DNA from: Pestalotiopsis fici W106-1
Lineage: Eukaryota; Ascomycota; Sordariomycetes; Amphisphaeriales; Sporocadaceae
Length of the DNA stretch: 64,000 nt
Direction: 5' to 3'
Assembly (NCBI RefSeq): GCF_000516985.1
Contig: NW_006917094.1
Span: 3,675,833-3,739,832 of the forward strand
Shown here one piece after another: positions 12,503 to 22,708 of this stretch. How positions within the stretch are numbered: the first letter of the stretch is position 1; each line of letters starts with the position of its first letter. Below the pieces are notes generated by a model that had not been told where the DNA came from, ran no database searches, and saw only the letters and a program-made list of their open reading frames with translations. The position numbers were made by a program, and so were the translations under genes.

Positions 12503-12613
12503 GTTCTAGAGAACTCGGCATCCCGTCCGCTCTGCCCTGGATAAACTGGAAATCGCCAAATTAGTGACCTTAGTTGAGTCGGTGACGATCAGCGAATCCT
12601 TGGTGTTGTATGT
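12503..12613 (+). pseudogene. 5S rRNA pseudogene, 5'-truncated
   Basis: This copy matches the variant 5S gene at 5701-5819 from its nucleotide 15 to the end, sharing the unusual helix sequences (TTCTAGAGAACTCGG and TGAGTCGGTGACGATCAGCG). It lacks the first 14 nucleotides, so helix I cannot form. It carries a 6-nt insertion (GACCTT) in the conserved TTAGTAGTTG segment and a few substitutions. No TATA box occurs at the expected upstream distance. It is therefore a dead relative of the same 5S variant. Confidence 0.8.
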
Positions 12614-13204
12614 TTTTGTAACTGGCAGTATTTCGTTCTTTTTATAGACTGAGTTGAGTATTTTGTACCGATCGCAGCTTGCACTTGAGCATCAGTCTCA
12701 AAAATTTTGCCACCGCGGCAATACCTGTTGAACGATGTACGGTGGTAGCTTTCTCGGTGACTCGAGATTATCATAATCGTCAAGAGTAGGCACGAATTTT
12801 TGACTAGGTAACCTATGCGCCTCGAATACCAATCTCAAGAGCGTGTCTATTGAGTTTTGCATTGCACCCTTTGCATTGCAATTTATTATAAGTAAAAATT
12901 GAGCTTAATCGGACTTATTAATATTAATTGAATAAAATGTAATGCTATAGAATAGCTTTACACGGATTTATACGTAGTGCAGTATTATGTTACCTGGTCA
13001 CATTTAAGTGGAGAACAGTCCAACATCATTAGTGTACCACACTCGTTCAATGGCAACAATTCTTCAATTGCAAAGGGTAGTAGTGCATATAGTGAGTGTA
13101 AGTGGTGTTATATAGTGTGTGATCCATTCTAGTGTAATTGACGCACCAAACCACTGCACTAGCTGAACAAAATGTAAAGCTCCACACTAGGAACTAGCCT
13201 AATA
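12614..13204. other. AT-rich, RIP-like patch
   Basis: Base composition drops strongly, especially at about 12875-13000, with many TA steps (TTATTAATATTAATTG and similar). This resembles fungal repeats mutated by RIP (C-to-T in duplicated DNA). No transposase or LTR can be read, so the original element is unknown. Confidence 0.5.
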
Positions 13205-13666
13205 ATGGTTATATGGTACGGCGCAATAGTAATGCAATGGAAATACGTTTTTATAAAATGGCTGTCATCTGGTTATCCGCAGAAAAGTGATGGGGGTGCT
13301 TTTACGAAAAAAGTTGATTTTGCAACATTTTCAGCTATGGCCCTTCGTAGTATTATCGAGGATGGCCGAGAGTTCGCGGTAATTAATCAGTGCTGTTCAA
13401 CCGAGAAGTATCGATGGGGCGAATGGGCAATCGCCGCGGGACCAGCTCACCTACTCAAGCAGATCAATGCGTGGCCAGCGCCATTTTGTCCCTATTATGC
13501 AGCTCATGATATCTGTCTTTCTGTTGGGGCACGTTTGACGTGGCACTTTATCCACTTGGCCACCGGATTCCTCTTTTTTTTTCGACCCCTCCTTCACGTA
13601 GAGATAGGAACAGGGATGCAATGGAGATCCAGGTTACTAAGTCATCATTATGTATTTGATCCTTGA
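13205..13666 (+). CDS. Possible small ORF, unknown
   Basis: An open frame of 153 codons follows the AT-rich patch and ends 100 bases before the HET gene. The product contains many aromatic residues and one Phe-rich stretch from a T tract near 13570. I recognise no domain, signal peptide or splice partner. It may be a chance frame or a remnant of the mutated repeat. Confidence 0.2.
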   Translation: MVIWYGAIVMQWKYVFIKWLSSGYPQKSDGGAFTKKVDFATFSAMALRSIIEDGREFAVINQCCSTEKYRWGEWAIAAGPAHLLKQINAWPAPFCPYYAAHDICLSVGARLTWHFIHLATGFLFFFRPLLHVEIGTGMQWRSRLLSHHYVFDP

Positions 13667-13765
13667 TAATTGTTTTACTATCGTTGTCGCATAATAGTCA
13701 AAGAAATAAGTCACTGGCTCGGACCTTTCTTGCGCTAAGGACAAGTCCTCCTCGAATTCATCAGC

Positions 13766-16114
13766 ATGTCTGTCTTATGTCGGAAGTGTCAAGTCATTCA
13801 GATCAATGACGCAGAACACAACGGAATTGTTCAAACCTCCGCATCAGGGAAGCAATACGTGTCCATTGGCATTGGCGACGACGGCGACCACGACTTCAAA
13901 AAACGTTTGCTTCTTGACTATGAGCTCAGCGATACGCTTCCAGACCTGCCCAACTTGTCACAATCCGCTGCGGACGGTTGCGCGCTATGCTCTGTCATCA
14001 AAAATGAGATCATACGGTTCCTCGGCAAGAATGCCAAATACACGCAGCTGCTCATACACAAAGTAGGGTATTATTTGAACCCCGATCCTGGTGATAAGAC
14101 CAAGCCGGGAAGAAATTGGCTGCATGCGATGTTTGTGTACTTCAAGCTGCAGTACGGGGAAGAGTTCGCGGGTGAAGATGCCGCCTACGCTCTGCGCCTG
14201 GAAGTGCAAGCCAGCTCGACCGGTATGTGTTTTTTTTTTTTTTTTTTTTTTTGAACCTCAAAGCAGCAAATTGAACTTCTTACTTACCTATCTAGTCAAG
14301 ATCCTTGTGCAGAATGGCTGTCAATACCTAGGAAGTGTCTTGATGCAAATGTCTTATCTAACCCAGGTCTAGAGCGCTTGAAGAAGCTTGCAGATACAGC
14401 ATCGTCTGTGGCTCTACGCGACACAGATAACCTACAACTACCAACAAGGCTTATCGACGTAGGCCTTAGGGGCCCGACCAGAGAGGTAGAAGAGCCCCGC
14501 CTGGTCATAACAGCAGACTACCCGCCACTGAAGAATGAGGACGGCGCACGACGTTACAACGCGTTGAGCTACTGCTGGGGACCGCCGGAGAAGGCAAAGA
14601 AACAGCTCAAGACGGAAACGTCAACGCTGAATGATCGCCTTTGCCAGATACCGCTTTCTTCAATGCCTGCGGCGCACCAAGATGCTGTGCTGGTGTGCCG
14701 CGCCCTGGGCATTCCCTACGTTTGGATTGATTCTCTGTGTATCATCCAGGACGATAAGGTCGATTGGGAACGCGAGGCCCAGAAGATGGGCAGCGTTTAC
14801 GCCAATGCCTTCCTGACTATTTGCGCCGCACAGGGAGACTCATGCCTGGATAGTTTTCTACGTCGCACAGTTCCTTCGCAAGTAGTCGATGTTCCTTTCA
14901 CCTCGTCAATCGACCCAAGCGTATCGGGAAGATTTTCTCTGTTCGTCGCCCCAGACGAAGACCCGTACAAACACATTGCAAGAGACTACTTTGGAGGGGG
15001 ATGTGCAACTGATTTTCTCGACCCATGGAAGCCTCTGCCAACCCCGTACCGCTTCGCAACGTCTTCATACGATCCATACAATATGGATATTCCGAATTGT
15101 AACTGGAGCCGACGCGGCTGGACATTACAAGAATCTATCCTAGCTCCCAGAGCACTGCTATTCGGGGCAAGAATGGTCCATGTGTGTATCGGTGGATTGT
15201 GGCTCGAATCAGAGGATGGATCATCAAGTGACCGTCCATTTTGGCCGCCAATCCATCTACGCGCAGGCGTAGATGAGAAGAGCGCAATGGCTGATACTCA
15301 GGTAGAGGATGCGTGGCGATTTTTAGCTCGAGAATATTCTTCGCGATCATTGACTTACCGGAGCGATACGTTCCCGGCATTGTCTGCAATAGCACAAGTT
15401 TGGCATCAGATGATTAAAGGTCAGTACCTCGCCGGCCTCTTCAGCTCGAACTTGCATCTCGGACTTTTGTGGCGGGCACGATTTGGTATGAGAACACCAA
15501 AACAATTTCTCGAAGCGGCGGCGCACGAGCAATACATCGCCCCATCCTGGAGTTGGGCTTCAAAGCCGTATCAAGTAACATGGGTATTCCACGTCAGGAC
15601 TTCGTTCAGACCGAAATTCGAGCTTCTGTGTGGTGCTGTAACGGTAGATGGGGTGAACCCTTACGGTCGGTTGACCAGTGGACACCTATTGTTGTCTACC
15701 AAGATCTGCAAGATCCCGTCGACGAGACTGCGCCGCGTGAGTGTGTTCTTTGGGTTCATCTTTCCGTATGAGCTATTGACAGACGATGGGCGGCGCTTGG
15801 CGCATGTCGTCTTTGATTGGCGACAGGAGTATGCCTCAGCACCTAAGGATCCCGAGACGGAAGAGGAACTTGAAGATGGACCCATTGATTGCTTGTCAAT
15901 GGTTCTAGTATCCAGCAAGGCTACCGATGCAAAGGCCAAGATTGGAAAAGACGGAGACGTCACATACCAGGATCTCCTGATTGGTCTTTTGGTGCTCCCA
16001 ACGGGCAAACCTGGCGAATACAAAAGAGCTGGGTTGTTCTTCACTGAGGAAAGCGGACTTTGTGGGAGCATATTCTGGGACAGCCTTGAACACCAGAAAG
16101 TGAGGCTTGTTTAA
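13766..16114 (+). CDS. HET-domain protein
   Basis: A heterokaryon-incompatibility (HET) domain protein. Exon 1 is 13766-14222. The intron carries a 23-nt T tract after its GTATGT donor. Exon 2 runs to 16114 from an acceptor I place at 14312 (CAG), giving about 752 residues with EWLSIPRK at the junction; an alternative in-frame acceptor at 14366 would remove 18 residues. The N-terminal part has LCRKC and GCALC cysteine pairs. The HET core starts near residue 234 with YNALSYCWGP, continues with YVWIDSLCIIQ and the Asn/Ala-rich YANAFLTICAAQ segment, and includes the SRRGWTLQE motif. HET proteins trigger cell death after fusion of unlike strains and often act with NLR or membrane partners. No partner domain is seen on this protein. 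It sits in an accessory block near a frameshifted membrane gene. Confidence 0.88.
14230..14252 (+). repeat. T23 tract in HET-gene intron
   Basis: A pure T run of about 23 bases begins eight bases after the intron donor. It is prone to length change and to sequencing error. Confidence 0.8.
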
Positions 16115-16592
16115 GATACAATCGCTATATGCGCAACTCTGCAGTAAGCGTCCTCGAGATACGCGAGAAAGATGAAGACCATGATAATCTGATACAACTA
16201 CTTGCTGCGCTGGGCCAGCTCCCCTGTAGAGGAAAATGTTAGCTTGAGTAACGAATTTAACATATACTGAAGTATTCGTGTGTTCAGTGGCAGATAGACG
16301 GGATGAGTCCTTGAAGCGAATCAACGGGTGCTGTGTGGAAACGAATAAACTTACAATAGCCCCCCTTTTAAAGAAGTGAGGCAAGCGAGGCGAGGCTTGA
16401 CAGGCCCGGTCCTAGTCCTTTATACTATGGCAAGTGCGCATACCATATCCTTCAGGGGCTTCGACGTCGCAACGTTTTCTTTCATGAGCTACCTAGTATA
16501 CGGGCCAGATCCATTCTCGGCCAAAGCTTAAATCAAGCTCGAAATAATTTTTGAAGTCATTAACATGAAGCACCATCCTAGAACATTAGAAA
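16115..16592. other. 3' region of HET gene
   Basis: Presumed 3' UTR and spacer; nothing else recognised. Confidence 0.5.
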
Positions 16593-17355
16593 ATGCTCAT
16601 ACTTTGTTTTATTAAAGGACGTAGGTTAGATGGATCCGCTTATAGTCGGATGGATCATGGAGGCTCATATGGGTCAATCAGTCGCGTAGAACAACCCAGA
16701 GTGACCAAGCTCAGCCTTGTGTTCCGTGGTATCTGCAACTATTCAGTTACGCATAAGCACGAGAAGTGGCAAGGATATGCAGCCATGGCAGTAGCCGCCT
16801 ACACGAAGGATCTGATCTTCGAGATAGCACCAAACAAGGTTGAGGCTGAGAGAACTGGTCGAGGTTCTTTCCAATGGTTCGTCTTACCGTCAAACAAACC
16901 CCCTTCCACCACCATACACTTAGCCGTTGTTTACCAATACATTGTGACTGGTTTGAATGACTGACATTACGATGTGAAGTCTATCAAACAACAGAATATA
17001 CTCTTTTCCCCAGATCTCAAGTTTCAGGCCATCATGCGCTCTTTGGTGGAGCAGAAAGATTTTGATCCTGAACGCCTGCAATATAATGCTTCAGACTGTG
17101 AGCTCGACAACGAGAAAGACATCCCGTACCAATGGCTTGGGCCACGTCTGATGGAGCTGTATGGAGAACTGCGCAACCCAACACCGCGAGGATCATTAGA
17201 AAGGTGGATTGAGCGAAGAAGCAGAGATAAACATGTCATGATGGCTATTGCTATTGGGATCTTTGTCGCCATTTCTTGGCATAATGAGCTTGGTAGTTTC
17301 TATACTGCAGGCGTGGATTGCTTGGCAGCAATGGAAAGGAACGCCAGCCTCATGA
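16593..17355 (+). pseudogene. Frameshifted membrane-anchored protein gene
   Basis: The segment 16974-17272 encodes an acidic helical stretch ending in LYGELRNPTPRGSLERWIERRS and then a hydrophobic MMAIAIGIFVAI. This resembles the C-terminal end of a family of fungal proteins of unknown function, as I remember it. The expected membrane helix and Trp-rich tail continue only in the next frame: from about 17275 that frame reads LGIMSLVVSILQAWIAWQQW and stops at 17355. One extra base in the ATTTCTTGG around 17271-17276 explains this. The unshifted frame instead gives an unrelated tail to 17369. An upstream frame at 16593-16964 may be an earlier exon (junction near 16935-16990 unclear). A sequencing error is the alternative to true decay. 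Confidence 0.5.
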
Positions 17356-19296
17356 GGATCAGTGCATGAATACTCAGGAAGAGCAGAAAGGGTCACAAAT
17401 GCAATCGCAAGAACATCTTTCTATCAACATGTAGTCGAAGCTTACCTAACATTCATGATCCCTTCACCACGATGGGGATTAGTCAATGTCCACGATTTGT
17501 GGAACCATTGTTTCCCCAGACTACTTAGGTATCTATAACCTATAAAAGTTGGTCTGGGCCTGGGAGGCTCTGGTACTCAATACGGGGAGCACAGTGGTGC
17601 TGTGCTATCACGTACTCCACTGTTGGTCCCACGCACACGGGCTGGTGGTGGATGGCTTGAGCTAACGAACAAGCTTGTGACAAGCCACCAAGTATCACAG
17701 TCTCTTTGTTTCGACATAATGCTCAGATAGACAAGATCAAAATTCGAGATCCCTCATGGTGTGATCGTCCATCGTATTCCTTGGCGACGCAAATTCTTGG
17801 CCTCAATTTATGATATGATTCTATGCGGCAATGGTCGTATGATCTCGGCTTGTGATAAAGGTAGTATTGCATGTTTCGACCCGGGCTGCTGGTATCCTAA
17901 AAGAAGCCCGACACCTAGCACCTAGAGACGTACACCGGAATAGGAATAGGGCTGCTTAGGCTAGGTAGCTGGGGATATTGCGGTAACTGACACCGCTTCA
18001 ACAATGAGCCGTCGTAAAACTCCAGTTGAGTGATAGAATGATGGCACAATTGTGCTCAAGTGATTTCGTCTCTCTATTGTAACTAAACCATGAAACAGGC
18101 GGACTCTGTGCGCCTGTTCGTTGAGATATGACGTTATTTGCGGGGCTGCCCAGAGGCTTGGTTCGTAACGTCCAAGACGCTATCAGCAATTCGAGCATCT
18201 CGGCATTGCTGGGCAGACATCCAAAAACTCACGTCAAGGTCAATTGTCGCTGGAGCTCGAGTGGGTCTGACAAAGAATTTCGGACATGATCTTCTCTTGC
18301 TTGGAACCAATTTGCATTTCTTATGGTAGCGTGATTACATCCTTCGTGCCCACCTATTCTCCAGATTCCCCAGACGAACTACGCGCGAGGATAAACGCGG
18401 AGTTGTGGGTGGTGGACGTAGTACATGGAGATGGACTAAAAGAGAAATGTTTTTTTTTTTTGTTGGTCCATGCCGACGTGCCTTTGCAATCGAGGCAACT
18501 CCGCAGAGCCGCATCAATGTCAGCTGCCCATGTGTGTAAGCAACATGCCGTCCCCAATGTAACTCCATACCTTTGGATTGACTAAGCAAGAGAATCCAAG
18601 AAGCCTCGTCGGTATCACCCATTTTGGAGGGGGAAAAAAATCAAGAATTGTCTTTCCGATCCGATCTTTTCTTGTTCTTGAATTTTCATGGACAAGATAT
18701 CCTTCCCTTGCCACGGTTCCAGGCCAAGCGTCCAGCGAGTGGAGACGGCGGGATAACATTCGACGCTGTCTAGTACCAAGACTGGCCAAGATGAAGTTTG
18801 TGACTTGGCGACGGTGATCTTGGCCATTCGCGCTACGCTCCCAAGCCGGGATGACTTGATAAATGTCTCCTGAGTGAGGAAGCTTGGATCGGTGCTCTAA
18901 GCATTCTAAGCATAGGGCGCGCTCCAATCTCTAGTACAGGTCTTGAAGGTGGCGTCGGTAGACAGACGCGGAGACTATGCCGGTTCCGCTTTCCTCCAGG
19001 TCTGGGGAAGGCTTTCCCCGTGGGCATAATGACTGCTGGTTGTCCTTGACAGGCGTTGTGGGATGGTGTCGCCTTGCAAACCGACATAAAAGCCGATCTT
19101 TCCCTCGCATTCGGAGCCTTCCTCGTCTTTCGTTTCTGCGTCAGCCTCTGTGGTTCAAGTTTCTTCCCCATGATTGTTTGATTTAGACTATTTGAAGTCT
19201 CGGGCAAGGCTACGGAGAGCACGTTTACTTGAAATACTTTATCAGCATAGTCAACCTGCAGGTCGCCAATCATCAGGAGCAACAGCTGAGTTAAAC
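17356..19296. other. Intergenic, nothing recognised
   Basis: About 1.9 kb without a supportable gene. A perfect 7-base inverted repeat (AGCACAG / CTGTGCT) lies near 17588-17608. The open frames at 18520-19282 on both strands lack motifs and overlap each other. The last part is promoter for the sugar transporter. Confidence 0.5.
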
Positions 19297-21878
19297 ATGG
19301 ACGACACTAATAAGATAGAGGCCATGACCTCAGAGCAGTGAGTTGTCTATTCATTCCATTGGTTGCAGTTCTGAGCTAAACATTATTACTCGTCCAGAAA
19401 CCATGGGGCAGGGGCCGTTGATCATCTTGAAATTGGCGTCCCTGATCATGTTGACCTTGCCAGAAATCTTGAAGCCAAGCAAGTTGACCTATTCCTTTTC
19501 TCCTCGTCTATGTGCCCATCTCGAAATCAGATAGTACTAACACTTGCTCTTCTAGAATCAAAAATCCCTTGAAAGGAATCCCACGAGACCAGCTGAGTAC
19601 GTTCTATCGCAGGGTCTGGTGTTTACCAATCCGTTCTTGCCAACCCAAAGTAGAGTCACGAAATGGCAATGCCCCATGTCACGATTGCCATCACCACTCG
19701 GAACAAATGGCCACACTGGCTCCATAATTCATAACTGACTTTTCTTTTTGTAGTGAGAGATGTCGAGGCTTTTGCTCACGAAAAGGGCTTGGAGGAGCAT
19801 ATCCCTCTGCTTCGCAAGGGCGCACTCGTTGCTCAGGATCCCACCAACTACGAGAACATTGACGGGGCCGAAGCCCTCGACGAGGATGAGAAGTTAGCCC
19901 TGTACAACGAAGTCGCACACAAGTGGCACATGCCTTGGAAGCTGTTTCTCACCATCGCTACTTGTTCCATTGGTGCTGCAGTTCAGGGTTGGGATCAGAC
20001 GGGCTCCAATGGTGCCAACATCTTCTTTCCCGAAGAGTACGGCATTGATGGCGATGATGCTCGATCGCGATTGGTAAGTTTTACCCGGATCTGAATACCG
20101 AGACTGAGGCTTACTTACATCTACTTGTCAGATCCTTGGTCTCGTCAATGCTGGTCCTTACATTGGAAGTGCTTTCATCGGCTGTTGGTTGTCTGACCCC
20201 ATCAACAACTGGTTCGGACGCCGTGGTGTCATCTTCTTCTCGGCGCATTTCTGCATCTGGCCTGTTATTGGTTCTGCTTTCTGCCACAACTGGGAACAAC
20301 AACTTGCCTGTCGTCTCCTCATGGGTATCGGAATGGGTGTCAAGGCGTCAACTGGTGAGCCTCTCCCCTAAGAACACTGGATCTTGTTCAAAAGCTAATG
20401 CTGCGACACAGTCCCCATCTACGCCGCCGAAAATGCTCCAGCCTCAGTGCGTGGAGCTCTGGTTATGTCTTGGCGTAGGTCTCCAACAGCGACTGCCCCT
20501 TTGTAATAGAGACAAAATGCTAACATCACGTCAAGAAATGTGGACTGCATTCGGCATCTTGCTCGGAACAGCCATCAACCTCGCTGTCTTCTACGCACCT
20601 CACAACTGGCGATTGATGTTGGGCGCCCCATTCATCCCCGCTGTTCCTCTGCTCTGCCTGATCTACCTCTGCCCCGAGTCGCCCAGATGGCTCATGAAAA
20701 AGAATCGATACACCCAGGCATGGAAGTCGCTGGTGGTTCTCAGGAACAACCGTATCCAGGTCGCGCGCGATATTTACTATATTCATGCACAGCTATCGAT
20801 AGAGATGCAGCTTACAAGAAACAGCACCTACGTCAAACGCTTTGTTCAACTTTTCACCATACCTCGAGTGCGCCGGGCCAATATTGCCGCCTTTACCGTC
20901 ATGATTGCGCAGCAAATGTGCGGTATCAACATTATTGCCTTTTATTCTACCACCATCTTCAAGGAGGCTGGCTACGATGACTTCCGATCCTTGATTTGCT
21001 CTTTTGGATTCGGTCTCGTCAACTTTGTCTTTGCCTTCCCGGCCTTTTGGACAATTGATACAGTTAGTTGAGAAAGCTGAACTTCACACTGCTCTAGATG
21101 CTAACAGCTAACAGTTCGGACGCCGAACATTGTTGCTCTTTACCTTTCCGCAAATGGTAAGTTAGATCGACTGTACTGTATTCTCCCAGCTCTGTATACT
21201 GATTTGCTTTCAGACCTGGACACTGCTCGCGGCAGGTTTGTGCACACTCATGCCAATATATAAAGCCGACGGAGAGGCCAACACCGCAAGAACGGCCCTG
21301 GTCGCCCTCTTTGTCTTCCTGTTCGCTGCCTTTTACTCGCCCGGTGAGGGACCTGTTCCCTTTACCTATTCGGCTGAAGTGTACCCTCTGTCGCATCGCG
21401 AGGTCGGTATGGGTTTCGCCGTGGCCACTTGTCTGTTCTGGGCTGCCGTTCTCGGCATGACATTCCCGTTCTTGTTGGAGAGAGCCGGCACTGCGGGCGC
21501 ATTTGGTTGTTACGCTGCCTTCAACGCAGTGGCCTTCGTCATGATCTTCTTCTTGGTTCCCGAGACAAAGGTAAGCAATGTTCCCAAAGGGGTCTTTCCT
21601 AGTATTTTCTTCTCCTTGAGGTGTTGGGCAAAAACTAATGTCTTCTACTTTTTTAGCAACGAACGCTCGAAGAACTCGACTACATCTTTGCTGTTCCCAT
21701 GAGAAAGTTCGCCTCTTACCAAGTCACCAAGGCTCTGCCGTGGTGGTTCAAGCGCTGGGTTTTCTTCCAGCGAAACGCCAAGCTTGAGCCATTGTATCAC
21801 CATGATAATGAAGAGACAGAGGAGTTGGCACCTCAGAGAAGCCCCGCTGACTCGGCTGATGAGAAGAAGGCGTTGTAG
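19297..21878 (+). CDS. MFS sugar transporter (SP family)
   Basis: Nine exons: 19297-19337, 19556-19596, 19754-20073, 20132-20354, 20412-20474, 20536-21062, 21115-21156, 21214-21570, 21657-21878; together 611 residues, in frame at each junction. The N-terminal cytosolic part ([25 protein letters not shown]) is followed by twelve likely membrane helices. Sugar-porter signatures are visible: [11 protein letters not shown] in helix 1, NWFGRRG in the 2-3 loop, the PESPRWL motif after helix 6, [13 protein letters not shown] in helix 7, FGRRTLLLF in the 8-9 loop, and PET near the end of helix 12. It should carry a sugar or polyol across the plasma membrane by proton symport; the substrate is not readable. 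The 41-nt first two exons are small but both are needed for the frame and for the conserved N-terminus. Confidence 0.93.
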
Positions 21879-22708
21879 CTCCAAGGGACTAGGTCCACTG
21901 CGTTATGAGAAGGGGAAATGAAACGAAACGACATATATAGTAGTGTTAGAATTAGGGACTAGGAAAGTATCCAGTCTCTTGAGGACTGTTCCATGTGTCA
22001 CGACTAATTCATGAACGAATTCCAGTCATAAAAAGCTGTACTAATTGCTTGTATTTCAAATCGTGATGAACCACTTTGTCGCATTCATTTTAAAGATTTG
22101 TTGACAATCGCATGTTCTACGTATGGCAGCAGTGTCGCATTGGCCAGTAGCACAGCGCATTCCACATAGCCCCCCGCGATCGCCAAATATAGACCACTAG
22201 GCGGCAGTTTTTAGTGGAGTTGACACCAAATTGGCGCCCGCCCAAGGGGAGCAATTGATCCCCGCAGCGCTGGGCCCCGCCCTGAGCTCAGCCATGGTCC
22301 ATGACGAGGTCGGCCTAGCAACTTCGAGCTTTGGGGCCCTTGTTTCACAAGATTCATCAAGCTTGTTCGTGTTTCTGTACGAACGTAGCACTCCATTGGT
22401 TTACCCGAGAATACGAACCATTGTTTTGCTACCTTGCTCAAGAGTCCCCCGAGACACCCTGGGGAGTTTTTTCAGCTTTAAAAGCTCCTTCATCCCAGCC
22501 GACATCCTCGTATACATTGCGGCTATCCCCTCTTCCTGATCTTACGTCACTCCTGTAAGACGACAACCGCAACCAACAAACAAGAACTGCTGTTGACTCG
22601 ATATAAAACAACATCAGCCCAAACTCCTCGAGCTATATCGACAGCTCGCATTACAGCCCAGGGAATAACACACAGCCAGCTAAAAAAGATTAATAACAAA
22701 AAGCAACA
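21879..22708. other. Intergenic, kelch-gene promoter
   Basis: 3' UTR of the transporter followed by the upstream region of the kelch gene. A short open frame at 22231-22539 has no motif. Confidence 0.55.

Noticed and set aside
17588..17608. AGCACAG/CTGTGCT inverted repeat as an attachment or transposon end
   Set aside because: It is short, has no partner copy, and no element lies beside it.
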